Below are positions 1 to 10,549 of a stretch of DNA of 64,000 nucleotides, piece by piece. The position numbers and the translations under genes were made by a program. The number at the start of each line of letters is the position of its first letter. The first letter of the stretch is position 1. The notes under the pieces are model-generated. The model did not search any database, was not told the origin of the DNA, and worked only from the letters and a program-made list of their open reading frames with translations. Source of the stretch: Collybiopsis luxurians FD-317 M1 (Eukaryota; Basidiomycota; Agaricomycetes; Agaricales; Omphalotaceae); contig KN834801.1 in assembly GCA_000827265.1 (NCBI GenBank), forward strand, positions 124,001-188,000, given 5' to 3'.

Positions 1-70
1 TCCAGAAAAGAAAAGATCTGCTGGAAGAGATCCAAAGTGTCTTTCCTAAAAACACTGCTGGACAAGGCAG

Positions 71-205
71 CCAGGAGACATGTCCAAAATCCCAGGCTTC
101 CCCAGGGCTCCCCAGGCTCCCCAGGGTTCCTGAGGTTATTTTGAAGTGCTCTCAAATTTCTTCAAAGATTCCTGGGCTTCCTAGGATTTGGGACATGTCC
201 CCTGG
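71..205. repeat. Imperfect inverted repeat in CCAGG-rich transposon debris
   Basis: Arms at 71-106 and 171-205 are inverted copies sharing a GACATGTCC core flanked by CCAGG/CCTGG. The space between holds repeated CCCCAGG motifs. Similar CAGG-rich sequence lies at 29150-29350 beside a dead Gypsy element, so this is probably a transposon edge. No coding frame is seen. Confidence 0.4.
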
Positions 206-278
206 TTGCCTTGGTCAGAAGTGTTTTTTCAGATGCACATAAATATGCTCTATGATGCTTGCCCCTTCTCTTGATCAC

Positions 279-525
279 TCATCTTTCAGACCCATTATTC
301 TCTTTTCCCTGGTCTCCTCTTGCATGGCTTGGCCAACCAAATTCTTTGATGGCATGCATAAAGGCTTTCTCCACTGTTGCTGACTGCTTATTGTTGGAGC
401 AAACCAGGTATAGGATAAGCTGTGAGTACCCATTCACACATCCACAGACATAAAACCCCCATGGCCTGAGCCTCTCATTTCTGTCCATGTGCCAGAGTGA
501 ATTTGCACATCTAACATGGTATACA
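279..525 (-). pseudogene. Integrase-core (DDE) domain fragment of a transposable element
   Basis: The minus strand reads NSLWHMDRNERLRPWGF, then CGCVNGYSQLI, then PSHARGDQGKEN. This matches the start of the integrase catalytic core common in basidiomycete genomes (LWHIDG, then GYSR, then RGDxGxEN). It gives the first acidic residue in HMD and the second in RGDQG. The third acidic residue and the rest of the protein are missing, because the similarity stops near 279 and the frame runs into unrelated repeat. The piece can be followed upstream to about 525 in the same frame but has no start. It is a non-functional remnant; the exact transposon superfamily cannot be told from this fragment. Confidence 0.6.
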
Positions 526-1140
526 CAATGCCGAATAAAGATGCCCAGGTATGTATCATCTGTCTATCTCAAAAACTACCCGGCTCTTGGATACCTCGAG
601 GAACAGTTGGATCTTTTGTCCTTGAGTTTATCTGGTTGAAAGTCCAATACCTCGAGGGAGAGTTCAATCTTTCAGCTCAAGCTTATCCAGTCAAAGGTCC
701 TAATGCTTGAATCATAAGTCACACAAAGTTCTTTTGGGACTGGAAAAATTGAATGCCATACTAGTTTATTATAGAAATTTTAAGTATTGAGGTTTTTCTT
801 TCTAGTATATACTCTGCCCTGTTGCTTACCAGTATAATATTTCAACCCATCTTCATTATAGCTTGGCTTACTGTTACCTATTCTTAAAGTTAACCCTCAT
901 TTTTCACCTGTTCTCCCATTGAACCTGTTCTCGTTTTCCACCTTTTCTCACTTTCAACCTGCTCTCAACCTCAAGCTGTTCAATTTGAAGCTGTTCCCTA
1001 GTTTCCATGTTGTACTTGTTCTAAGATAAACCTGCTCTCATTTTGCCAATCTGTTCTCATATCTCTGAATCCATTTGCCTCTTCCAACATGTTCTGAGGA
1101 TTGACCTGTTCTGCTGAATTTACTTACCTGTTCTTAAATT

Positions 1141-1825
1141 CACTATGGTGGTTCTAATTTTTCTCGGCCGTTATTATTACCGTAAATGGATTTGGAATGA
1201 ATTTTTGATTTCGAGCAAAAAAATATGCGAAATTTGGAGCTTTTTTCGCCCGATATTGGAATCGAAAAAAAGAAGACAATTGAATCTGCATTTCGCTCAA
1301 AAAAATGTTAAATATTGCTTTCTAATTTCAATTGATAAAAGGCATTGATTTCGGGCATAAAAGGATTAGAATTTCCTTTATAGTTCAATTTAGATTTCGT
1401 CGGTCATTCAATTCCTTTCACGGCCGAAAAAGGAATCCTTTTTCGATCCCAAAATGATTGTAATTACGCCTGNNNNNNNNNNNNNNNNNNNNCCCAGGTG
1501 TAACTACAATCATTTTGGGATCGAAAAAGGATTCCTTTTTCGGCCGTGAAAGGAATTGAATGACCGACGAAGTCTAAATTGAACTATAAAGGAAATTCTA
1601 ATCCTTTTATGCCCGAAATCGATGCCTTTTATCAATTGAAATTAGAAAGCAATATTTAACATTTTTTCGAGCGAAATGCAGATTTAATTCTCTTCTTTTT
1701 TCGATTCCAATATCAGGCGAAAAAAGCTCCAAATTTCGAATATTTTTTCGCTCGAAATCAAAAATTCATTCCAAATCTATTTACGGTAATAATAACAGCC
1801 GAGAAAAATCAAAACCGCTGTAGTG
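1141..1825. mobile_element. Foldback (long inverted repeat) element with CACTA-like ends
   Basis: The left arm (1141-1472) and right arm (1493-1825) are inverted copies of about 332 bp with scattered mismatches. They run right up to a 20-N assembly gap. The termini read CACTATGGTGG on the left and CACTACAGCGG on the right (reverse complement). The flanking trinucleotide ATT is present on both sides as a 3-bp target-site duplication. CACTA ends with 3-bp duplications are the hallmark of the CACTA (EnSpm) superfamily. No transposase is visible, so this is a non-autonomous element or a palindrome derived from one. Confidence 0.65.
1473..1492. other. Assembly gap (20 N) at the palindrome centre
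   Basis: Twenty Ns lie exactly between the two inverted arms. The bases next to the gap (CGCCTG before, CCCAGG after) still belong to the palindrome. Assemblers often fail at hairpin centres; the true loop length is unknown. Confidence 0.95.
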
Positions 1826-2336
1826 ATTGAAGGGCAACATACACCTGTTCTGTAAACCCATATTCTCCAAATTATGCTGTTCTCTGGACATATGATCTGT
1901 AGTTTGAAAGACCTGCTACTTGTCTGTAAAGTGATGCGTTGATGCAGAATATACCTGCTGATCTCAACATTACTGATCTGAGCATCAACCTGTTCTGTGT
2001 TAAGGTATTACGGATTTAATAATTTTACAGTATTATGGGCATATGTTAACAAAGTTTCTTAGAAGTTTTCAACTCCACTAATTTGCCTTTACAAAGGCTG
2101 TTTTAAGTTATTTGAGTTACTTCGGCAATGTGCTATGGATTCCAGTCTCTCAGGGCTCCTGATCCATCATCTCCATATGAAGATGGGAGTAAGCAGTTTT
2201 AATCCTCCATCATTCCATTCTCTGATGTAAAAAAAATCTAGTCATACTATCCTATCCTTACATGGTCACTTTGGAACAGGAGATCTGGGTTCTCGATCAG
2301 AAAGGCAAGATACATGAAAGTCGACCTGATATTGTT

Positions 2337-3572
2337 TTATTCAGATGCATATGTTGGGGGCGGAGGTAAAATCGATCCCATTGTAACCAAATCACCATCA
2401 TCTTCCCTCTCGGTTTCGAGCCGCTGTACATGTCCCATTATTTGAGTGATCAAATTTTGCATATACTCCAAGCGGGTTGTAACTGGCTCAGTAGTGGCAC
2501 CTTCAGACCCTACCACGGAGCCAGTGGGGGCAGGAGGATTTGACATGTGCACCATCATTTCTGCGCCATATGCTGGCAACAGACGAGATTCGAACTCTGC
2601 TAAATTATAATCTGGAGTATGTCCCATAGATCGGGAGACTTTTTTGAGAGTGATGCGACTGCCAGTGGTTTGAGGGAGATTAATAGGAGCTTCTGCTGTT
2701 GCGAACATGGTAATTAGCTGACTGGGACTCAGCTGATTTCGGGCTCGACGACGACATAAAACGCAGAAAAGGTAGAAGAAAGCAATGATTAAAGCGACTA
2801 TTGATCCAATGACATTGCCGGCGATGACTGCCGTGGACACGGCTTTATGACTTTTGGGAGAGGCTACCCCCAAGGCTAAATGGGTAGGAAGTGAGCTGGA
2901 AGACTCTGGGGGCAAACTCGACTGTGAGTTGAAAGATTGTGAAATAGGTGGTTGTGCTGACAATGACTGTGAACGGGAAGTTTGTGCCAGGGATGATTGT
3001 GTGCTGAATCAATCATGATTAAATGGACAACATTGAAGACAAAACTATGAGCAAAGCACGCCAGCCATTTTGGGAAAATAATACCTAATTGTTCCTGGGG
3101 ACTTTGATATTACTTCGCAGAAGTGAGCTGGAGAGAGATCTAGACGTATAAATTAGTTCTCTGGAGTTTAAAGAGACGGCAAAGGATGAACTAGGACCCT
3201 GTAACACTCTTGGAAGAAGTACTCGTGGGAGCTACGACATTTGAAGAAGGAGTTCCATTCGAAGAGGCTGGTAAAGGACTAGTAGCTCTAGCATTTGTGG
3301 CGCTGCCTGTGCTGCTGTAGGAAGTAGTCGAGGTATCAGGAAAGTTGCCCTGGTCGATAGTTACATTCCCATCACTATTTCCGTTGTCGCTGCCAGTGTT
3401 TCCATTCCCATTTGAGTTATTTGCAATGACTACAGATACATTGTTGGACTCAAGGAGACCAAATCTGTAGACAAAAACATATAGTTGAGCCTAAGTTTGA
3501 GGTAATATCCAACAATCAGCATTTCATTTGTTTTACTTACTCTCTAATGGCCAGTTTAACTTCGGTAGCCAT
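2337..3572 (-). pseudogene. Copy A: single-pass membrane protein with PPxY tail, probably frameshifted
   Basis: Exon 1 (3572-3541) encodes MATEVKLAIRE, with a GTAAGT donor. Exon 2 (from 3464) encodes an Asn/Ser/Thr/Gly-rich ectodomain. The last exon (about 2963-2337) encodes an SAQPP/SSL-rich stalk, a hydrophobic helix (VIAGNVIGSIVALIIAFF) followed by RRRAR, and an intracellular tail with an amphipathic stretch ending in PPPPTYASE. Compared with copies C and D, exon 3 (about 3205-3095) lacks 17 bp. The exon 3 frame therefore ends in TAG right at the donor and no longer joins the membrane exon. I infer a recent pseudogene or a truncated secreted product. No classical signal peptide is seen. 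The gene lies opposite in orientation to copies B-D. Confidence 0.6.
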
Positions 3573-4370
3573 TTCTTCAAATTGGAAAAAAGAGGGATTG
3601 GAATAATGTTGGAAAGAAACCTTAGGGATCGCGGTAGTGTTGGTATTATATGTCCGTGCAGCCCTATGTCCTAACCATGAGCCAACAGCTTTGAATGAAA
3701 TTTGAACGATTTCATGGTAAATTTAGCTTCTTTACCCATGCCAGAAATAACGAGATGAATCTTGGTCGATAGCTGATGAATAAACGGTAAGCCAACAAAA
3801 TCGTACAAGTAATATACCTGTGAAAGTGACTTATTTCTCAGCTCACATTGTTATTAAAGCTCATTCAGTCAGAAATGGTAAGTTTTCCATATATCAAATT
3901 TGTACCAGTCATTGGAGTTGATCTTGCTGGTGTGCCTTACTACTTATCACTCTCAAGTTTGTCGCTTGATGGACTGTGAACTAAAGATGATCAGAAGAAA
4001 GGAACGGTTAGTATTTTCTAATAATGGTGAACCATCGGCCGCTGCTGGGATTGCGAGGGTAATGTTAGCCATAGCAAGCAAAATTTAAGGGCCTATCTGA
4101 TTGAAGAACCATGGTTACTGCTCTGATGATAAATTGTCTATCCACAAAAATATACATCTTGGAAAACTGGACTTGCGGGTATCATTGCACAATTCAGGTT
4201 TCCTTCATGTACGGACAAGGGTGGAGGAAGGATGCTCACCCAAATCTCGTCGCCTGTGGGACTGGGAAAAAATTTGGAATGTGCTTCGTTGTCTTGATTC
4301 TTTTTTCTTACCGGAGATTCCCGTGTTCGGGCCAGCGGTGACTAACAAAGTAACTTGTCAGATTTAAACT
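3573..4370. repeat. 5' flank of duplicated unit A
   Basis: This stretch is the inverted counterpart of the flanks upstream of genes B (7740-8640), C (18360-19120) and D (30530-31870). The similarity ends near 4345, at the segment with ACACGGGAATCTCCGG in the other units. Apart from the small conserved reading frame at 3875-3979, I see no gene. Confidence 0.6.
3875..3979 (+). CDS. Small conserved ORF (34 aa), divergent from membrane gene A
   Basis: The frame starts MVSFPYIKF and ends SLDGL, 34 residues. The same frame, without internal stops, is found upstream of and antisense to genes B (8219-8323), C (18708-18803, 31 aa, exactly 9 bp shorter) and D (31445-31549). The ATG is followed by GTAAGT, so it could instead be an exon edge of a longer transcript. 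No family is recognised. The copies share recent ancestry, so an open frame alone is weak proof of coding. Confidence 0.3.
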   Translation: MVSFPYIKFVPVIGVDLAGVPYYLSLSSLSLDGL

Positions 4371-5009
4371 CCGCTAATTGGTGTCTGCAATCTTTCGGAT
4401 TACTTCCGAAACGAGCAGGCCCTTCCCGTGCTCAACACAAGGGTGTGTCGTGACACAAACCTGGCTCGCCTCCATAAAATGGGGAAAAAGTGGACTCCGA
4501 TGTGATGCGCTGGTACGACATAGTATGAAGCGGGCTATTCACTCCGGAGTCATTTCATCAATCTCTCGGGACGAAAGGGAGGAAGGATGCACATCATGGA
4601 AGATTTTCTTGGGTAGCTGGTGTGGGGTATGGCAATGATGCGGAATGGGATTTCTCCTTGAGATTGGTTACTTGACGATATACCACAATCCATACGTCCA
4701 TTTAGCTTGAAGCTTGGCTACATTGGATGGTTTGGTCCATCGGGTTTGGTGAGGACAGAGAGGTTTCAATTGGGGCGGTCGGATATGTCAAACTTCTAGT
4801 GCGAACGCATGATTTAATGGATGGTAGGCAGTACATTAAGTATATATACTAACAATCTCGCCTAGTGGAAAGAGTAACGATAAGGAACTAGCCATAGCTT
4901 CGTGTATACAACAAATGAAAAGGCATCCAGTACTCGTGTATTGTACATCAGGTGAGCTAGAGATATTAAACAAAGGGTATCACAAGACTACCGACATTGA
5001 CAAGTAATC
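4371..5009. other. Intergenic, no gene seen
   Basis: Between unit A and the UbiA gene. It contains an open frame of about 86 codons (4378-4638) whose translation has no recognisable domain. Nothing else stands out. It includes the 3' flank of the UbiA gene. Confidence 0.5.
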
Positions 5010-5987
5010 CTAAATTGCCTCGAGGACGGAAGAACGCTTAATATGGTCAAAGACCAGCGAGAGATTGGTACCCCATTTAATCCCATCGAGTGCAGTAAGC
5101 GCTAAGATGAAGCAGAAGATGTATGTGTAAATCTAGGGTTCGAAACTTTGAGTCGGTTCCAAGAGTAAAGTGGGCCAACTGACCATATACGTCTTGTGGT
5201 CATACAAAGCCCCTCTTTTCTGTAGAATACGGTACCCTAGAAACACATGGGCTCCAACGAGTGGAACGGGTGCAAGGGCCAGTATGTCTCCAATCCAAAG
5301 TCCAACCAGGGATATAGGCATTAGCCCTAATGTTATAATCCATCGACTGTGGGAGTCACCGACGGCAATAGGCAAAGTCTGACGTCCAGTCGCAGCGTCA
5401 CCTTTAATATCTCTTAAGTCTTGGATATGCGTTAACAAGACTGTCCACAGTGACATGGCGAGAACGTAGCGTTCAGCTAGAGGCGTCAAGGGTGCAATTG
5501 CTTTCCAGGAACCACGAAGCAGTGCCCAAGTCCCGGCGCCCATCGCTAGACTGCTTTTAACGAGCCAGTGATCGCCGAACGGCGTCGCCTCGAGGATGTA
5601 GACGGTGATGATCCAGGTGATGGTTTCGGTTAGGAGAGTTGGATGGTAGAGCGTGATGGAGAGGAAGGCGAGGAGGGAAAAGAGCCAGCGTTTCTTTGCG
5701 CCAGCGATAGTGACCTTTCCAGAGGGAAGAGGGCGATCGGGTTTGTTGATGCGATCCTCTTCCATGCCGGTGATTTGATTGGAGAGATCAAAAAAGTAGA
5801 TAAATGCTGTGAGCCAGAGGATGAGATACAAGTAGCGATGGAATATGTCGATGGTGTGCGGAAGGGCCAGCATGGCGCCCATGGAGAATAGTGAGCCTGG
5901 AATAAGAGTGGCGGACCAGTCTCTCCAAGAAAATCCTAGAAAGATGTCAATCTCGCGAGTGAGAAGGGTGAAGGCTGATATGAGCAT
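5010..5987 (-). CDS. UbiA-family membrane prenyltransferase
   Basis: This is an intramembrane aromatic/polyprenyl transferase, expected to join a prenyl diphosphate to an acceptor inside an organelle or ER membrane. Exon 1 (5987-5184, 268 codons) has the first Asp-rich motif at residues 67-90 (SNQITGMEEDRINKPDRPLP, fitting the NQxxDxxxD...NKPxRP pattern) and the second at 187-206 (HIQDLRDIKGDAATGRQTLP). Several hydrophobic helices lie between. The frame left open at 5133 adds an unlikely tail. A 51-bp intron (5183-5133, GTCAGT...CTAG) restores a hydrophobic end (IYTYIFCFILALTALDG...) with stop at 5010-5012, giving 308 aa. The ATG at 5987 is the first in frame, but the upstream frame stays open without a Met, so an earlier exon is possible. 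The substrate is unknown, and no terpene or polyketide partners lie nearby. Confidence 0.85.
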
Positions 5988-7371
5988 GTCTTTGCGATAG
6001 ATGAGTACTGGAGATTGGGTGGCAAAGCGGGCGTTGTAAGCGAGGTATTTATTTAAGCGAGCTATTCATCGGCTCAGAGGGCCATGCATGAGCCAAACTA
6101 CATGCAAAGTAGGACTCGTTGAAGTCGCATATAAAACGACAATAAAAATAAAAAGAAAAAACTAAAAAGAAAAGAAAAGAGAAACATCCTTCATTCAGCG
6201 ACAGTGACTCTTGGGACATTAAGAGCATTCGCAAGACAATATTTTCTATTCCGTTTCGGGGTTTAGGCTGTACAGGAGGGGAAGCGTTTTCTAGTGAGGG
6301 ACACCGACTGAACCGGCTGGCTAAGCGAGACTGACCTAAGATATGATGGATTTACGAGGTACCAGTTATCCCATGGTGGCCGCGGATTTTTTGCCTGAAG
6401 GAATATCGGAGTGACCCAGTGTAGTGCACATGGGGACCCCCAGGATAAGCCGATTAACAAGGGAATTGGAGCAAACGTACGTGGAGAGAAATGTATTGCA
6501 ATCTTTTTGTGATTCTAGCTAGATGTTTGTTACCAGTCTTGACTGGACCTTGAGGCGTAGAAATGAAACCAGAAACTTAGGAAGTAAAAGCGATGAGAAG
6601 TATCTCACCATTATGTCAAACGTGTGTGTGGGCGCGGAGGAGGTTAAGGTACTAAACTGACGCTGAGCCCCCTCTGACCGAAGGGAAAGGATCGATGTGT
6701 ATGCATCGAACGGTCGTTATCTCCCTACATTTCGCCCCAATAGGTTGGTCTTTTCCACGGAATTATCTTATCTCAATCTTTCTCACGATTTTCTTCGGGC
6801 TTAAACTTTTGATTTACGCAAGGCTAATATTAGCGATGAGTAACTCGCAGTGAAAACTTCCTCTCCTCTCACCTCGCTCAGGCCATTTCCACCATGGGAT
6901 GCATAGGTCCGTTTACCTCTGTTCGCCAAGAGAAACGGCCGTTAAGCAGTGTATGCCCCTTCCCACCTTCGCTGAGGTCGTTTTCTACACCGACCCCTCA
7001 CCCATGGTCGGCAAGTAAAACGGCCGCTCGGCTCGGTGCCGTGTATCGAAGGTGATGTCGACGTCTCCTTACGTCTTCATTACTCTCCTTCAAGCTCCTT
7101 GATGCGTAAACGCCGTCGTTTGTATCCCACGTCTGTAGTGTAGTATCAGTCCATCAGTTGTAAAAATTTTCCTTTACTCTTTTTCCTTCCACTCATCATA
7201 CTAGGTATAAATTTCTACACACTACGATAGTCTATTTTCTTTAACTCAGTATTTCCTTTCTTTTTCCTTCCACTCATCGTACTACAGTACATTTCGTCGT
7301 CCCCCTCCCCTCGCGGTCGTAGACCACTAGTTTTTTCTCCCTTTTTTGTTATTTGCACTCCGGTTGACCTG
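5988..7371. other. Intergenic with short degenerate repeats
   Basis: No gene is recognised. Around 6870-7060 two related segments of about 100 bp follow one another, both with CTCGCT/TTCGCT..GAGG and AAACGGCCG cores. A CTTTTTCCTTCCACTCATC block occurs at about 7179 and again near 7258. A GACCGAAGGGAA block at about 6680 recurs at about 40558, upstream of another gene cluster. Confidence 0.4.
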
Positions 7372-7752
7372 AACAAGCACAAAATGCTATGAAAAGACTG
7401 GAAACGAGTACCAAGTATATAAACTGGACTGGCAAGCAAAACTGATTAGAAGTTAGGAGTCAGTCAGAACCCAGATGAGTGCCTGCTCAAGAAGCGGTCA
7501 ACCGGTCAACTTAAACGATACGATGCCATTCTTGATGCATTGGTGAGCCAGTACATCCAGGTAATTTAGGTCAGACTGCAGCCGCAATACGTTTACACGC
7601 TTCTTAAAGTGATTTCTGGCAGTGTTGTGTGTGTCATTGTCAGTGTTGGCTGGGAAAATGTTGCTTTACCTGATGAACCTCTTGGGAAAGCTGCATCTAA
7701 ATGAGTACATGCTCGACCTAGAAGCAAAAGGTGTGCAGAGCAGTATCTACTG

Positions 7753-8002
7753 CACTGGCCCAAACACGGGAATCTCCGGTAGGAAGAAAAATCAAGACAG
7801 CGAAGCACGTTCCAGGTTCTTTCCCAGTCCCACAGGTGACGAGATTTGGAACAGTATCCTTCCTTCCTTCTGGTCTGCACTGGCCCAAACACGGGAATCT
7901 CCGGTAGGAAGAAAAATCAAGACAGCAAAGCACGTTCCAGGTTCTTTCCCAGTCCCACAGGTGACGAGATTTGGAACAGTATCCTTCCTTCCTTCTGGTC
8001 CG
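7753..8002. repeat. Tandem duplication, 125 bp x 2
   Basis: Two almost identical 125-bp copies (7753-7877 and 7878-8002), both starting CACTGGCCCAAACACGGG. Units A and C have a single copy and unit D only the first part of one, so the duplication is specific to unit B and probably recent. It lies about 640-890 bp upstream of the start of gene B. Confidence 0.85.
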
Positions 8003-8218
8003 TACCTGAAGGAAACCTGAATATGCAATGATACCCACAAGTCCGGTTGCCAACATGGATCTTTTCTGGATAGACAGATTCAGAGCAGTAACCATGGTTC
8101 TTCAATCAGATAGGCTCTCGAAGTTGGCTTGGTATGGTCAACATTACCCTTGCAATCCCAGCCGCAGCCGATGGTTCACCAATATTAGAAAATACTAACT
8201 GTTCCTTGCTACTGATCA

Positions 8219-8323
8219 TCACAGCCCATCAGACGACAAGCTTGAGAGTGACAAGTAGTAAGGTACAGCAGCAAGGTCAACTCCGATGACAGATACAAAT
8301 TTGATATGTGGAAAACTTACCAT
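8219..8323 (-). CDS. Small conserved ORF (34 aa), divergent from membrane gene B
   Basis: Counterpart of the frame at 3875-3979: starts MVSFPHIKFVS, ends SSDGL. It lies antisense about 315 bp upstream of the gene B start. Coding status is unproven; no family recognised. Confidence 0.3.
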   Translation of the reverse strand: MVSFPHIKFVSVIGVDLAAVPYYLSLSSLSSDGL

Positions 8324-8561
8324 TTCTGGCTGTTTGAGCTTTGACAATGATGTGAGTTGAGAAATAAGTCACTTTCACAGGTATATTACTTGTACAACTT
8401 TGTTGGTTTACCGTTTATTCATCAGCTATCAACTATGTATGATGAGAGTTTCTAAGTTCGTCTCACTATTTCTGGCATGGGTAAAGAACCTAAATTTACC
8501 ATGAAGTCGTTCAAATTTCAAAGCTGTTGGCTCGTAGTTGGGACATGGGGCTGCACGGGCA

Positions 8562-8567
8562 TATAAT
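8562..8567 (+). promoter_or_regulatory. Putative TATA element of gene B
   Basis: TATAAT about 72 bp before the ATG. The same context (GGGCATATAATACC in B and C, AGGCATATAATACC in D) is kept at 19046-19051 before gene C and at 31797-31802 before gene D. Confidence 0.45.
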
Positions 8568-8638
8568 ACCAACACTACCACAATTCCTAAGGCTTCTTTC
8601 CAACATTATTCCAAACCTTCTTTTTTCCAATTTCGAGA

Positions 8639-9879
8639 ATGGCTACCGTGGTTAAACTGGCTATTAGAGAGTAAGTAAAACTAATAAAATGCTGATTTTT
8701 CAATATTACTTCAAGCTTGGGCTCAACTATATGTTTCTATCTACAGATTTGGTCTCCTTAAGTCCAAAGTTAACAACGCATCTGTAGTCATTGGAGCAAA
8801 TAACTCTGGCAGCAACGTCGGAAATGATGATGGGAACGTAATCATTGACCAAGGCAGCGTTCCTGATACCTCGACCACTTCCTCCAGCAGCACAGCCAGT
8901 GCCACAAGTACTAGGGCTACCAGCCCGTTACCTGCCATCTCAGACGGAACTCCTTCGTCAACTGTCGTGACTCCCACAAGTGCTTCTTCCAAAAGTGTTA
9001 CAGAGTTCCAGTACATCTTTTACCGGCTCTTTAAACAAAGAACTAATTTATACATCTAGATCTCTCCCCTCCAACTCGCCTCCTACGGCACCTAGTACCC
9101 CAGAAGTAATATCAAAGTTCTCAGGACCAGTTAGGTATTGTTTTCCCAAAATGGTTGCCATGCTTTGCTTATAGTTTTATCTTTAATGTTGTCCATTTAA
9201 CCATAATTGATTCAGCACACAGTCATCTCTGGGACAAACTTCCCATTCACAGTCATTGTCAGCACAACCACCTATTTCACAATCTTTCAACTCACAGTCG
9301 AGCTTGCCCCCAGAGTCTTCCAGCTCGATTCCTACCCATTTATCCTCGGGGGTAGCCTCTCCCAAAGGTCATAAAGCCGTATCCACAGCAGCCATCGCCG
9401 GCAGTGTTGTTGGATCGATAGTCGTCTTAATCATCGCTTCCTTCTGTCTTTTCTGCTTTTTACGTCGTCGTCGAGCGCGAAATCAGCTGAGTCCCAGTCA
9501 GCTAATTACCGCTTTTGCGACGACAGAAACTCCTATTAAACTCCCTCGAACCACTGGTCACATTATTCCTGCAAAGGTCTCCCGATCTATGGGACTTACT
9601 CCAGATTATAATTTAGCAGAATTCGAATCTCGACTGTTGCCAGCATACGGCGCAGGAATAATGGCGCACATGTCAAATCCTCCTGTTCCCACAGGTTCTG
9701 TGGTGGGATCTGAAATTGACAATGCTGAGCCAGTTGCAACCCGCTTGGAGTCAATGCAAAATTTGATAACTCAAATAATGGGACATGTACGGCAGCTCGA
9801 GACTGAGAGGGAACACGATGGTGATTCGGTTACAATGGGATCGATTTTACCTCCGCCCCCAACATATGCATCGGAATGA
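8639..9879 (+). CDS. Copy B: single-pass membrane protein with Ser/Thr/Asn-rich ectodomain and PPxY tail
   Basis: Exon 1 (8639-8670, MATVVKLAIRE) uses a GTAAGT donor. Exon 2 starts at 8747 and encodes FGLLKS, then an Asn/Gly/Asp patch, then a Ser/Thr mucin-like stalk. A Ser/Thr-rich third exon ends at 9134 (donor GTATTG). Exon 4 (9216-9879) restores the frame through an AG|C serine codon. Exon 4 holds the stalk, a helix (AAIAGSVVGSIVVLIIASF) stopped by LRRRRAR, and a cytoplasmic tail. The tail has a possible short coiled coil (RLESMQNLITQIMGHVRQL) and ends PPPPTYASE, where PPTY fits PPxY, the ligand of WW domains in Rsp5/NEDD4-type ubiquitin ligases. The exon 2/3 junction is unresolved: a small intron ending TTACAG near 9001 is needed. 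No signal peptide is obvious. The function is unknown; it resembles fungal one-helix surface proteins only in layout. Confidence 0.65.
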
Positions 9880-10549
9880 AACAATTTCAGGTCGACTTTC
9901 CTGTATCTTGCCTTTCTGACTGAGAACCCAGAGCTCCAGTTCCAAAGTCACAACGTGAAGATAGGATAGTAGGATTGTATATTTTTTACATCTGAAAATG
10001 GAAATGATGTATGATTAAAACTGCTTATTCCCATCTTGTCCACATGGAGATGATGGATCATGAACCCCAAAAGACTAAAATCCATAGTACACTGCTGAAG
10101 TAACTTAAGTAAACCAAAGCTACTTGTGTAAGGGAAAATTAGTGAAGTTTACAATTTCTAAGTAACGTTGTTAACACCTATTTAATATCCAGATACCCAG
10201 AGGTCAAAACACTTTATTACTACCTCCACTATAACTCAGTACCAATTTGCAGTGTTTACTTACAATGACTTGAAATATCAATGCTACAGCCAGCTTGACA
10301 AAGATTCTGTAAGTGACCTGCTAGGAGGTCCTAACCCTCCTGCATCCTCTAGTATGAATGACAAAGAGCCAACCAAATCTCTGCAAAGCACACCCAAGAC
10401 CGACAGGGCCATTCCTCCATTCAATGTTGACAGAAGGCCAACAGAAGGTCATGTTGAGGATTGAGAAGGCCTAAAGTATTAGGGAAGAGTGTGGTGAGCC
10501 CAGAATAATCTCGAAAAGACGGCAAACTTTTGGCAAAGTGTCTACAAAA
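9880..10549. repeat. 3' flank of unit B
   Basis: Close counterpart of 20373-21040 after gene C. Holds a 70-codon frame (10252-10464) that is disrupted in unit C (TAA in place of a sense codon), so it is probably not coding. Confidence 0.5.
10541..10549. repeat. Left copy of 9-bp target-site duplication
   Basis: TCTACAAAA precedes the element and recurs at 13225-13233 directly after it. The uninterrupted site in unit C (GCATACCAAAAGC near 21040) has a single copy. Confidence 0.7.

Larger units (their letters stand above)
890..2010. repeat. Degenerate array of CCTGTTCT-like motifs, interrupted by the foldback element
   Basis: Variants of ACCTGTTCT recur roughly every 20-30 bases on both sides of the foldback element: from 906 to 1136, then again at about 1842, 1880, 1908, 1952 and 1988. 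The spacers differ in sequence, so only the motif is kept. No protein frame spans the array. It looks like an old short-period tandem repeat split by insertion of the element at 1141-1825. Confidence 0.45.
7372..10549 (+). repeat. Duplicated unit B, left part (interrupted by MULE-like insertion)
   Basis: The unit begins at ACAAGCACAAAATGC (about 7375), as does unit C at about 18000, with a related start in unit D near 30530. It contains the membrane gene B. It continues after the inserted element at 10550-13224: the CTACAAAAAGC junction at 13226 lines up with 21040 in unit C. A further block (16305-17090) matches 21655-22690 downstream of C. Confidence 0.65.

Noticed and set aside
4378..4638. 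Open frame of 86 codons as a possible gene
   Set aside because: No known domain, no start context, not kept elsewhere in the window.
7593..8105. Several overlapping frames reading WDWERTWNVLRCLDF or similar
   Set aside because: They are translations of the 125-bp duplicated non-coding segment; they overlap on both strands and are disrupted in other units.
10252..10464. 70-codon frame after gene B
   Set aside because: Unit C has a stop in the same frame and otherwise similar DNA.
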